A stretch of 64,000 bases of DNA, taken from the NCBI GenBank assembly GCA_928721915.1, contig CAKMVZ010000001.1:248001-312000 (forward strand), written 5' to 3'. Each line of letters opens with the position of its first letter. Positions within the stretch are counted from its first letter, which is position 1. Positions 9,563 to 18,066 of the stretch are shown here, piece by piece. A program made the position numbers and the translations under genes. Below the pieces are notes generated by a model. It was given only the letters and a program-made list of their open reading frames with translations. It had not been told where the DNA came from and searched no databases. This stretch comes from an uncultured Clostridia bacterium (GTDB lineage: Bacteria; Bacillota; Clostridia; TANB77; CAG-508).

Positions 9563-10424
9563 ATGAAAAAATATGAAATTAAAAAAGCGGGGAAAGATTT
9601 TAGATTTATACCTGAAATTAATAATAAAGGAACAAGAAAAAAAACGAACTGTACTTGATAATAAAGGAAATAAAGCTTTTTTTAAATATGAAAAGTATGG
9701 TAAGAGATGTTCAGAGGCATGTTCTGAAAAATTGAGCTGCGAAATTGCAAAAGTTATTGAATATAATTGTGCACATATAGAATTAGCAATAGATGAGAAT
9801 GATAAATTAGGAATTTTAGATTATGTTTTTGTTAATAGATATGAAGAAGAACATATTGATGCAATTTCATATATAAAGAAAAATAATGAAATAAGACCAA
9901 AATTTTATACATTAGAGAATATAAAACAATGTTTAGATGCACTAGATACGGATTTATTTTATCAGTTTTTAAAAATTATGATATTTGATGCTTTGATAGG
10001 AGAGCAAGATAGACATGAGGAAAATTGGGGAGTAACAAGAAAAAGTGGAACTTATAAAATATCTCCATTATATGATAATGGGTGCAGTTTATTAAGAGAG
10101 TTTTATGATGAGAAAAATGCAAAAAAATATTATGATGGCATAAAAAATTTTGATAATTACATAAAAAGGAGTAGGACAATTATTTACAAACAAGATGGAA
10201 CTAAATATAAACATTTTGAGTTAATAGAAGAATTGTATAAAAAATATCCTGTACAAATAAAAAGAGAAATTGAAAATTTAGAAAAACTAACTGATTCAAA
10301 AATTGAGAATATTGTAAATAAAATAGCTAATAATATAATAACAGAAAAACATAAAGAATATATAATAAAATATATAAAAATTAGAAAAGAAATTTTATTG
10401 GATATAATTAAAGAGGGGAAATAA
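9563..10424 (+). CDS. HipA-like kinase, disrupted by one extra A in an A8 tract
   Basis: 286 residues if one A of the tract 9637-9644 is not read. The N-terminus (MKKYEIKKAGKDFRFIPEI) comes from the ATG at 9563, 6 bases after CAGGTG. It reads NNKGTRKK and then runs out of frame at TGA; the next frame continues RTVLDNKGNKAFFKYE. The joined text GTRKKRTVLDNKGNKAFFKYE resembles the nucleotide-binding opening of HipA/CtkA-type kinases. Catalytic features follow: FDALIGEQDRHEENWGV (catalytic Asp and Asn) and SPLYDNGCSL (metal-binding DNG in place of DFG). An alternative in-frame ATG at 9573 would give a poorer N-terminus. It is either a pseudogene, a slippage-expressed gene or a homopolymer error. 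Confidence 0.75.
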
Positions 10425-10427
10425 AAT

Positions 10428-11118
10428 ATGGAAAATAAATTGTTATGGTTAATTTGGAAAGAACCAAAAGAAAGACGAAGATTTATTATAGGTGAGTTGA
10501 CATATAAAAATAACGAATATAGATTTAAATATATAGATCCAGAATTGAATGATGCTAGAAAAAATGGATTAGATTTCTTTCCGGGATTTGATGATATAGA
10601 AAAGGAATATATAAGTAATACAGGATTGTTTCCAAATATAGAAAATAGACTTCCTAATACTGCAAGACCAGAATATTTAGAGATTTTAAATCTATATGAG
10701 TTAAATATCAATTCATCTCAAATAGAAATTTTAGAAAAAACAAAAGGTAGATTATTGACTGATAATTTTGAGTTTGTTCCTGCTTTTAATAAAAATAAGA
10801 TAGAATTTGAAGTGGCCGGAACAAGTCATTCAGAAGATATTAAAAAATATAAAAAAAATTTTTGAAATAAATGATGATTTGATTTTAGAAAGAGAATATA
10901 ATAATCAATATGATCAGTATGCGATAAAAGTGGTTTGTAAAAAAAGTGGAAATATTTATCAATTAGGATATGTACCTAGATATTATTCAAAAGATTTATC
11001 AAAAATGTTAGATGAAAATATAAAATATTCTGCTAAAATAAAATATCTAAATTTTGATAGTAAGTTAAGTGACGAGGATATTACTGTTAATGTAAAATTA
11101 ATTTTTGATGGTATATAA
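10428..11118 (+). CDS. HIRAN-domain protein, partner of the HipA-like kinase, disrupted in an A8 tract
   Basis: 229 residues if one A of 10851-10858 is skipped. The first 85 residues (LLWLIWKEPKERRRFIIGEL, then YRFKYIDPEL) look like the small N-terminal subdomain that HipA proteins carry, here on a separate chain; that is my inference. The HIRAN domain starts at FEVAGTSHSEDIKKYKK, breaks in the A8 tract, and resumes as IFEINDDLILEREYNNQYDQYAIKV and LGYVPRYYSKDLSKML. HIRAN domains bind DNA ends in helicase-like proteins and occur alone beside HipA-like kinases. The gene begins 3 bases after the kinase stop, with GAGGGG before its ATG, so the two are one operon. Confidence 0.75.
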
Positions 11119-11124
11119 TTAAGA

Positions 11125-11157
11125 GCACTAAGTAATTAAATTTTTACTTAGTGCTTT
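11125..11157 (+). terminator. Terminator of the HIRAN cassette, right copy of the 33-bp repeat
   Basis: Identical over 33 bases to 9427-9459, with a longer T tail here (six T). The two copies bracket the kinase-HIRAN operon. Confidence 0.88.
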
Positions 11158-11205
11158 TTTGTGGCTTTTAAAAATATAATTGATAAAAGTCTTTAAAAAG
11201 TTTTA

Positions 11206-11421
11206 TTATTTGTTCGGATTTGGATTATTTGTTAGCTCTAGGATATAATCTGTTGAAACTTTGTAAAATTTAGATAATATACATAATTTATCAATAGGGA
11301 TAGTCCTATCTCCTTTTTCATATAGACTATATTGTTGTCTAGTGATATTTAAAGTTGCAGCAATTTGTTTCTGCAATAAATCATTATCTTCTCTTAATTC
11401 TTTTAATCTTTTTAAATACAT
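11206..11421 (-). CDS. Small XRE-family helix-turn-helix regulator
   Basis: 71 residues: a single Cro/C1-type HTH with LLQKQIAATLNITRQQYSLY as its recognition part, then YEKGDRTIPIDKLCILSKFYKVSTDYI. It is convergent with the HIRAN gene and divergent from the pilin-like gene at 11619. The shared upstream region holds a GTCATTCA / TGAATGAC inverted repeat (11473-11480 and 11516-11523) and CATTTAAATG (11508-11517), good candidates for its operator. It could be the repressor of the pilin-like gene or an antitoxin-like regulator of the kinase cassette; the operator position favours the former plus self-control. Confidence 0.85.
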   Translation of the reverse strand: MYLKRLKELREDNDLLQKQIAATLNITRQQYSLYEKGDRTIPIDKLCILSKFYKVSTDYILELTNNPNPNK

Positions 11422-11466
11422 AATTAATCACCTAAAAAAATTTTATCATGAATTCAATTAAATGCC

Positions 11467-11523
11467 TTGACAGTCATTCAAACAAATGCTAAAATATTTT
11501 TGTAAATCATTTAAATGAATGAC
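11467..11523 (+). promoter_or_regulatory. Promoter and inverted-repeat operator before the pilin-like gene
   Basis: TTGACA (11467-11472), 17-base spacer, TAAAAT (11490-11495). GTCATTCA (11473-11480) within the spacer and TGAATGAC (11516-11523) downstream form an inverted repeat around the start point, as expected of a repressor site. Confidence 0.6.
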
Positions 11524-11618
11524 TCACACTGCAATATTATCAAATTAAATAAATTCATCAATCTCATAAAAACAATAGATGTTTTGTAAAGAGTTGATAG
11601 AAAGAAATAGGGGGAATT

Positions 11619-12954
11619 ATGAAAGAACAAAAGAAAAGAAATTTGCCGTCAGGGGTAACACTCATTGCACTGATTATTTCAATAATAGTTTTATTAATTT
11701 TAGCAGGAGTAAGTTTGTCAGTAATTATGCGGAGAAAATGGAATATTAAATCAGGCAGTAAATAGTGCAGAAAAAACAAAAATGGCATCAGAGCAAGAAG
11801 CAATAGAGCAAATAATAGTATCAGAAAATGCAGATAAGATACAGTATCCAGAAGAAAAAAGTAAATATCATATAGGAACAGATTTAATAGATAAAAGTTT
11901 GGAAAATGGAGATATATGGAATATAGTAGTAATAAATGAAAATCAAGAAAATTACGGAACAGGGTGGACTTTTATAGAAAAAGGAACAGAACTAATGGAT
12001 TATGGAGAGAGTAAATACAGCTGGTTGGTAAATTATGAAAGTGGAAAGAAAGTAAGGTTAGAAGAAGGAGAATATACAAGATTAGATTATAGCTCAAGTA
12101 TGGCAGTAACAGATGGATTAATATTTAATATAGACCCTACAATATTAGAAGGAGTATCACAAGAAGAATTACAGAATAATCCAGAAATATTAGGAGAGAA
12201 TGTAGAGTTAAAAAACTTTAACTGGACAGAAGAAAGTGGGCTAACATCAAAATCATTTAATTTTGATGGACAGAATGACCATATAAATATATTATATGAT
12301 GACCAAGAGAAGTTAAATAATTTATATAATAATGGATTAACATTTGAATATTATGGAACAATAGAAGAAGGTGCTCATGTTGATTATGATGGTAATATAG
12401 TAGCAAGTACATTTACTCGGTGTAATGGGACTATGGAATCGGAGATGAAACTAAACAAGCTAGATTGAGATTTCGGAGTTAAAGTAAGTGATATTCAACT
12501 GTCAATAACAACAATTAACACAAAAGCTTTATCTCCATATTGTCAGATTTCTACTCCATGGAATGTAGAATATCCAACTTCAGTAAGAGATGGCAAAACT
12601 CACTATTGGATATGGGCTATAGATTGTACAAAAGTTTATAATTCTTCTACTGTAGCTGAATTAGAAGAATATGAAGGAGATTTTTATAGTAGTAAAGTAT
12701 TTGTAGATGGAAAATTGGTATATGATACTTATTATTCTAAAGAACAGTATGATTTTTTAAAAAATAATAAAGATACTTTAAATTTAAAATATTTTACAGT
12801 AGGAAGATGTTCAATGGGTAATGATGGATGGTGGAATTATGCTAAAATGAATACATATTGTATGAGGTTATATAATAGAGGATTATCAGAAGAAGAGATA
12901 ATGAATAATTATAATACCACAAAAGCTTATTATTCAGCAGTAATTGAAAATTAA
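11619..12954 (+). CDS. Prepilin-like surface protein with a LamG/ConA-like domain; four +1 CGG shifts
   Basis: 443 residues when four extra C are skipped (11730, 12418, 12440, 12474). The frame moves 0, +1, +2, 0, +1 and the total length stays divisible by three, so all four shifts are mutually consistent. The N-terminus is prepilin-like: basic MKEQKKRNLPSG, then the hydrophobic VTLIALIISIIVLLILAGVSLSVIM and GENGILNQAVNSAEKTK. The rest has a concanavalin/laminin-G-like domain (SFNFDGQNDHINI, then GVMGLWN, GDETKQARLRF, GVKVSDIQLSI and YCMRLYNRGLSEEEI). The three distal shifts lie within 57 bases. No pilus assembly genes are nearby. GGGGG lies 6 bases before the ATG. It is probably exported and displayed; a ligand is unknown. 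Confidence 0.85.
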
Positions 12955-13117
12955 TTAAAAAATATTGGATTTTCAAAATTTATCCTGAATAAAATAAACT
13001 GTTAAACACTACAAGATCCATTAAAATAAAGATAAAAAATCTTGAAAAGTCGAATTTATTAAATAAAAAAGTTTTGAGAAAGCAGAACTGTTCTATGTCC
13101 TTTTATTTATAAAATGG

Positions 13118-13146
13118 TTTACAAAAAATGTAAATTATTATATTAT
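13118..13146 (+). promoter_or_regulatory. Promoter of prs
   Basis: TTTACA, 17-base spacer, TATTAT, about 70 bases before the preferred start. The rest of 12955-13191 shows nothing else. Confidence 0.55.
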
Positions 13147-13215
13147 ATATATAGCTGTTTAGTTTTAGAAATATTAAAATGATAAGAAAAAATGAAAAAA
13201 GAAATGGAGAAAGAT

Positions 13216-14163
13216 ATGGATGATGTTAAAGTTTTTGCAGCTAGTGATTCTGCTGAACAATTTACTAAGGAAATTTGTAATTATTTAGGTGTGCAGCCTG
13301 GAAAAGCTAATAGAATAAAATTTAAAAATGATAATAATTTTGTTCAAATTTTAGAGACAGTTAGAGAAAAAGATGTATTTGTAGTTCAAACAACAGAGCC
13401 ACCTGTAAACGAAAGAATTATGGAAATGCTAATTATGGTGGATGCCATAAAAAGAGCTACGGCTAGAAGAATTACATTAGTTTTACCATATTATATGTAT
13501 TCAAGAACAGATAAGAAAGATCAACCACGTGTTCCTGTAACCGCAAAACTTTTAGCAAGCTTAATAGAAGCGGCAGGAGTTAGCAGAGTTTTAACATGTG
13601 ACTTACATAATCCAGCAATTCAAGCTTATTTTGATATAAATGTTGATGTTTTAACTGGTAAGTCTATTTTAGAAAAATATTTTGATGAAAAAAATATTGA
13701 AAATAAAGTAGTAGTTGCAACAGATGCAGGAAGTTCAAAAAAAGCATATAAATATGCAGAACATTTTAATTGTCCTATTGCATTGATCGATAAAAGAAGA
13801 AATGGAAATGATGATAATGCTATTGCTACAAGCGTTATAGGTGAAATAAAAGGAAAAAATGCTTTAATTTTTGATGATGAGGTAGATACTGCTGGCTCTA
13901 TAATGGAAACAGTAAGAGTTGTTAAGCAATTTGGAGCAAAAGATGTATATGTTGGTTGTACACATGGAATTCTTTCAGGTCCTGCTATTGATAGAATAGA
14001 TAATTCTGAATTAAAAGAACTTGTTATGACAAATACTGTTCCACTTCCAGATAGTAAGAAAATAAATAAAATTACAGTTGTTTCAATTTCAAATTTATTT
14101 GGAGAAGCTATAAAAAGAATTCATGAAGCAACGTCAATTGGGGAACTTTTTGAACCAAACTAA
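13216..14163 (+). CDS. prs: Ribose-phosphate pyrophosphokinase (PRPP synthetase)
   Basis: 315 residues from the ATG at 13216, chosen because GGAGAAAG lies just upstream and because the protein then starts like other Prs chains (MDDVKVFAASDSAEQF); the ATGs at 13192 and 13204 lack a ribosome site. The enzyme makes PRPP from ribose 5-phosphate and ATP. Visible motifs are the flexible-loop YYMYSRTDKKD, CDLHNPAIQAYF, VVATDAGSSKKA, and the PRPP-binding loop ALIFDDEVDTAGSI, followed by CTHGILSGPA and TVPLPDSKKI. The divergence from the textbook motifs (for example ADVDTAGT becoming DDEVDTAGS) fits the class-I-like Prs of Clostridia. Confidence 0.95.
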   Translation: MDDVKVFAASDSAEQFTKEICNYLGVQPGKANRIKFKNDNNFVQILETVREKDVFVVQTTEPPVNERIMEMLIMVDAIKRATARRITLVLPYYMYSRTDKKDQPRVPVTAKLLASLIEAAGVSRVLTCDLHNPAIQAYFDINVDVLTGKSILEKYFDEKNIENKVVVATDAGSSKKAYKYAEHFNCPIALIDKRRNGNDDNAIATSVIGEIKGKNALIFDDEVDTAGSIMETVRVVKQFGAKDVYVGCTHGILSGPAIDRIDNSELKELVMTNTVPLPDSKKINKITVVSISNLFGEAIKRIHEATSIGELFEPN

Positions 14164-14191
14164 AAAAGCTTAAAATAAGAGAATTTTAGTA

Positions 14192-14221
14192 TTGACAAGT
14201 TGTATAAAATTAATGTATAAT
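14192..14221 (+). promoter_or_regulatory. Promoter of rpsU
   Basis: TTGACA, 18-base spacer, TATAAT. The 96-base leader before the start contains TTAGGG and CCCTAA, which can pair and may structure the leader. Confidence 0.7.
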
Positions 14222-14317
14222 AAGTAACAGTTAGGGATTAAAATAAAAATTAAGTAATCACCCTAAATAAGAGAAATCCCACAAAATGGTTTCGAACTTC
14301 GAAGGGGGGGAAATACT

Positions 14318-14488
14318 GTGTCAGAGGTTAAAGTTAATAATGGAAATATAGAAGACGCTCTTAAAAGATTCAAACGTCAATGCGCAAGAAATGGTGTGCT
14401 TCAAGAAGTTAGAAAAAGAGAACACTATGAAAAACCAAGCGTAAAGAGAAAAAAGAAGTCTGAGGCTGCAAGAAAAAGAAAATATTAA
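14318..14488 (+). CDS. rpsU: 30S ribosomal protein S21
   Basis: 56 residues, the usual size for bS21. It starts at GTG with an AAGGGGGGG ribosome site 5 bases upstream. The sequence has the family core: EVKVNNGNIEDALKRFKRQC, NGVLQEVRKREHYEKPSVKR and a basic tail ending ARKRKY. bS21 sits near the 16S rRNA 3' end on the small-subunit platform. It has its own promoter and terminator, so it is a single-gene unit between prs and the carboxypeptidase gene. Confidence 0.95.
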   Translation: MSEVKVNNGNIEDALKRFKRQCARNGVLQEVRKREHYEKPSVKRKKKSEAARKRKY

Positions 14489-14497
14489 AATTTTTTA

Positions 14498-14528
14498 AAC
14501 TCATAAGTTTTATACTTATGAGTTTTTG
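14498..14528 (+). terminator. Terminator of rpsU
   Basis: AAACTCATAAG pairs with CTTATGAGTTT over a 4-7 base loop, followed by TTGTTTTG. Confidence 0.88.
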
Positions 14529-14599
14529 TTTTGTAAAAATAATATTTTTATATAAATAGCATATATTTTATAAAGTATATTTTTAAAGAGGTTTTTGCT

Positions 14600-15851
14600 T
14601 TGAAGAGATTATATAAAAGAATTTTATTTTTAGGTTTATTTTTTATTATAAGTTTAAACTGTAAATGTTTTGCGGATGACGAAATAGATGAGGTAACACT
14701 TGAAGATTATAATGTAGTAAATAATACTACGCAAGAGGTATCAGCTGATTTGTCAAAAGAACCTGAGACTTACTCAAAACATATTATTTGCATTGAAAGG
14801 ACAACAAATGAAGTTTTATATGAAAAAGATGCTTATTCTAAAACCACTATGGCTTCAACAACTAAAATAATGACAGCAATTATTGTATTAGAAAATTGTG
14901 ATTTATCTGAAAATGTGAAAATTTCTACTAAGGCTGCTAATACAGGTGGTTCTACCTTAGGAATAACTGCAGGAAGTACTATTTCATTAGAATCATTAAT
15001 GTACGGATTACTTCTTCGTTCTCGGAAATGATGCAGCAGTTGCAATTGCAGAACACGTTGGAGGAAGTGTAGAAGGTTTTAGTGATTTAATGAATAAAAA
15101 AGCAGAGGAGTTAGGATTAGTAAATACTCATTTTGTAACACCTCATGGCTTAGATAACGAAAATCATTATACATCAGCTTATGATTTAGCAATTTTAACT
15201 AATTACGCTTTAAGAATTGAAAAGTTTAGGAAAATTGTCGGAACCAAAACAATTTCTGTAATGATAGAAAATAATATGAGAACTTTAAATAATACTAATG
15301 AACTATTAGGTTATGTAGAAGGAGTTTATGGTGTAAAAACAGGTTTTACAGGAAATGCCGGGAGGTGCCTAGTAACAGCTTGCAGAAGAGGTAATTTAGA
15401 CATAATTATTGTTGTTTTAGGAGCTGATACTAAAAAAATTAGGGGACTAGATACGAAAAATCTTATAAATTATATTTTTAATAATTTTGAAATGGTAGAC
15501 ACATATGGAAAAATAGAAAAAGCGTTTGAAGATTTTGATAAACTTGGTTTAATTAAAGCTAGCAAGTCTTTAGATATTCCAAAAATTAAACTTAGCCCCA
15601 AAAGCAATTATTTATATCCAATTAATAAAAACAAAATTGTAAATTTAAATACATCAATTTATTGTTTAAATACGATTGATATAAAAACACAAAAAGGAAC
15701 TAGAGTAGGAATATTGAGTTTAAAATGTGATGATAATACTTTATATTTGATAGACATAATTTTAGATAATGATTTAAAAAGAACAAATTGGAAAGATTAT
15801 TTAAAAATATTTTTGATAAATTATAAAAATTATTTTAGTTTAAATGTTTAA
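14600..15851 (+). CDS. dacF: D-alanyl-D-alanine carboxypeptidase (DacF type), read through a +1 CGG shift
   Basis: 416 residues with the C at 15023 skipped. A signal peptide (KRILFLGLFFIISLNCKCFA) leads to a peptidase S11 domain that trims the peptidoglycan stem peptide outside the cell. All three active-site motifs are visible: STTK (in MASTTKIMTA), SGN and KTG (YGVKTGFTGNAGRC). The shift is inside the SGN motif: zero frame reads TCT CGG AAA TGA, while +1 gives RS-GND-AAVAIAEHVGGS, so without the shift there is no enzyme. A beta-rich C-terminal domain follows, as in DacF/PBP5. The start is TTG, 10 bases after AAAGAGG. The symbol is a family-level choice. Confidence 0.9.
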
Positions 15852-15902
15852 AATAGAAAAAAATGGGTATAACTCTCTTAAAATATTTTAGGAGGTATAC
15901 TT

Positions 15903-16833
15903 ATGAAAAGTTTTGTGAAAAAGAATAAATTTAGGATTATTGCAATTGTTACATTTTTAGTTCTTATATTTTCTTTAACATCAAGAGTTTTTGGAGCAAA
16001 ATATGAGAGCTTAGATTTTAGTATACGGGAAAGTTACTGCAAGTTGCTTAAATGTAAGGTGTGGTCCAGGGATTAGTTATAATAGAGTTGGAAAACTTTA
16101 TAAAGGAGATTATGTAGATGTTTTTGCTAAAGTTGGTGGCTGGTACATTATAAAGGCAGATGATGATTTAGTTGGGGCAGTTTCGAGTGATTATTTGGAG
16201 GCAGTTTATAATGAAGAAGAAAGATATTCAAATGTAGAACAAGAATCTTCGGAAGAGATGATTGAAGAAAAAAATACATCTTCAGAGTCGGAAGAAAATT
16301 TGAATAATACAGAAAATGCTGTTGATAGCTCAAGTGAATCAGTAGAAAATAATAAAAGTGAAGAAGAAATAAATACTGATGATAATAATTTGAATGATAA
16401 TTCTACAACTCAGGAAGTGATTTCAGAAGAATTTGCAAACAGTGAAGAATTAACTAAAGATGAACAAGAATTTTTAGATTTAATTAATGCAAATAGGGAA
16501 GCAAATGGTTTAAAAGCTCTTGAAGTGGATCCAGAAGTACAGAATGTAGCTAGATTAAAAGCTAAAGATCTAGTTGATAATAATTATTTTGCTCATAATT
16601 CTGAAACTTATGGAGATATACAAAATATGCTAAATACTTTTGAAATTTCTTATACTTCAGCTGGAGAAAATATTGCAGGTGACTCAAGTTTAGCAAAAGC
16701 AGTTGAAGCGTGGATGAATTCTGAAAATCATAAAGTTAATATATTAAGTGAGAATTATAATTATACAGGAATAGCAATTGAAGAGAGTAAAGATTATGGA
16801 AAAATATTTGTAGAAGTTTTTATACAAAAATAA
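15903..16833 (+). CDS. Secreted SH3-CAP protein, read through a +1 CGG shift
   Basis: 309 residues with the C at 16026 skipped. Signal peptide IIAIVTFLVLIFSLTSRVFGA, then a bacterial SH3 domain (GKVTASCLNVRCGPGISYNRVGKL to GWYIIK) that usually binds cell wall. A very acidic, Ser/Asn/Glu-rich linker (about 95-175) follows, then a CAP/SCP domain (EFLDLINANREANGLKAL, NYFAHNSE, SAGENIAGDSS, AWMNSENHKVNILS, IFVEVFIQK). Zero frame at the site reads ATA CGG GAA, and the +1 reading gives SIGKVTAS, the expected first SH3 strand. GGAGG lies 8 bases before the ATG. It resembles the YkwD-type proteins of Firmicutes, whose role is unsettled. Confidence 0.9.
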
Positions 16834-16864
16834 ATCCAGAGTTAAAATGCTCTGGATTTTTATG
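16832..16864 (+). terminator. Terminator shared by two convergent genes
   Basis: AAATCCAGAG pairs with CTCTGGATTT. It is flanked by A and T tracts, so it can act on both strands. Confidence 0.85.
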
Positions 16865-16878
16865 TATATTAAAATAAA

Positions 16879-17754
16879 TTATCTTGAATTACCTTTACCA
16901 TCTAGTTTATCTAAAGAAGGATCCTCTTGTAATCTCTTAATATAAGTTTTGCAATCTAATGCCCTTTGTTGTTCGCCTGCTTGAATTGCTTTTCTATCTT
17001 TATCTTGTATTAAAGATTGGATTTGTGAATATACTTGCATTATTTCAGAAGATGGATCTGTTAAAGGTTCAACTATAGAAATTTTCATAGGTTGTTTTAA
17101 TAATTGACTAAATTTAATTAAAGCAGCTTTATATTCTGGTTTTATAGTAGGATCATTAAAATCTATTTGACCAGATTTAATAAAATCTCTAGTAGCTAAC
17201 ATTTTATTAACAGTATTAAATTGTTTTCTTATACCTGCTTCTAGTTTTCCAATATAAGTTGTAGCTTCTTCAAGTTTTGCTGTTTGATCCTTAATTTCAG
17301 CTTCTTTTTCAGCTAAACGAACTCTATCTTCAGCAATTCTTTCTTTAATTCTACGTCTGCTTCTATTTCTATCTCTATATTGTCTTTTTAAATGAGCATA
17401 TTTTTGCTTAGCCTCACGAGCTTTTGAGGAGAAAGGTAAAGCATTTTTACTTTCTTTTCTAGCTTTTAATATTTCTGGAATCATTTCTCTTAATCCCTGA
17501 CTCTCTCTTTTAAAGTTTAATTCTCCGTCTTCAATACCTCTTTTTGTATACTTAACAGTTCTGTTATCTGATTTTATGATTCTAGCAGCATTTGTTCCAA
17601 CACTTGTTTTTCTATCATAAACACTAAGAACTTCTCTATCAACGGAAACACCTTTTATTGCTCCATAATAAGAAAGTTCGTTTCTAAAAGATTCATCCCC
17701 AATATTTTTTGACAAAAGTAATCCATCTAAATCATCTAATAAATTATCTCCCAT
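16879..17754 (-). CDS. Cytoplasmic coiled-coil protein of unknown function
   Basis: 291 residues, not recognised. It begins MGDNLLDDLDGLLLSKNIG and has no signal or membrane segment. A very basic stretch (about 118-140, RQYRDRNRSRRRIKERI) leads into a long heptad-rich helix (about 140-185, LAEKEAEIKDQTAKLEEATT), so a coiled coil with a nucleic-acid-like basic patch is likely. The tail (SSEIMQVYSQIQSLIQDKDR) is also helical. It has AGGAGG six bases before its ATG and converges on the SH3-CAP gene. Codon use matches its neighbours and CGG is absent in frame. It could be a structural or phage-derived protein; there is no direct evidence for either. Confidence 0.75.
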   Translation of the reverse strand: MGDNLLDDLDGLLLSKNIGDESFRNELSYYGAIKGVSVDREVLSVYDRKTSVGTNAARIIKSDNRTVKYTKRGIEDGELNFKRESQGLREMIPEILKARKESKNALPFSSKAREAKQKYAHLKRQYRDRNRSRRRIKERIAEDRVRLAEKEAEIKDQTAKLEEATTYIGKLEAGIRKQFNTVNKMLATRDFIKSGQIDFNDPTIKPEYKAALIKFSQLLKQPMKISIVEPLTDPSSEIMQVYSQIQSLIQDKDRKAIQAGEQQRALDCKTYIKRLQEDPSLDKLDGKGNSR

Positions 17755-17938
17755 AATTATTCCTCCTTAAAAACTAAAATTTAAAAATTAAATTTTAAGT
17801 TTTGCACTAACATAAATATTATAGCATAAAAGCCTTAAAAAATCAATACTTAGACAAATCATAGAATATTTCTATAAAATTTTAACATAAATTTAATAAA
17901 AATTTAACAAAAAACATACATAAAACCTTTAAAAGGGC

Positions 17939-17967
17939 TTGATTTATTAAGGGTTTTATACTATAAT
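17939..17967 (+). promoter_or_regulatory. Promoter of the large adhesin gene
   Basis: TTGATT, 17-base spacer, TATAAT, 99 bases before the ATG. The rest of the 312-base gap 17755-18066 is AT-rich with no other clear signal. Confidence 0.6.
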
Positions 17968-18066
17968 TAATAATGCGATTAGTATTTAGTATATTTGCGT
18001 TTTTTAGCAATTTTTACTAACAAAAAAGTAAAAAATAAATATATAGTAAAGGAAGGTACCAATTTT

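Noticed and set aside
9573..9640. ATG at 9573 as the start of the HipA-like kinase, with an in-frame CGG as Arg
   Set aside because: Its first 25 residues do not resemble the family, whereas the frame from 9563 gives GTRKK and a proper ribosome site. The CGG there is then out of frame.
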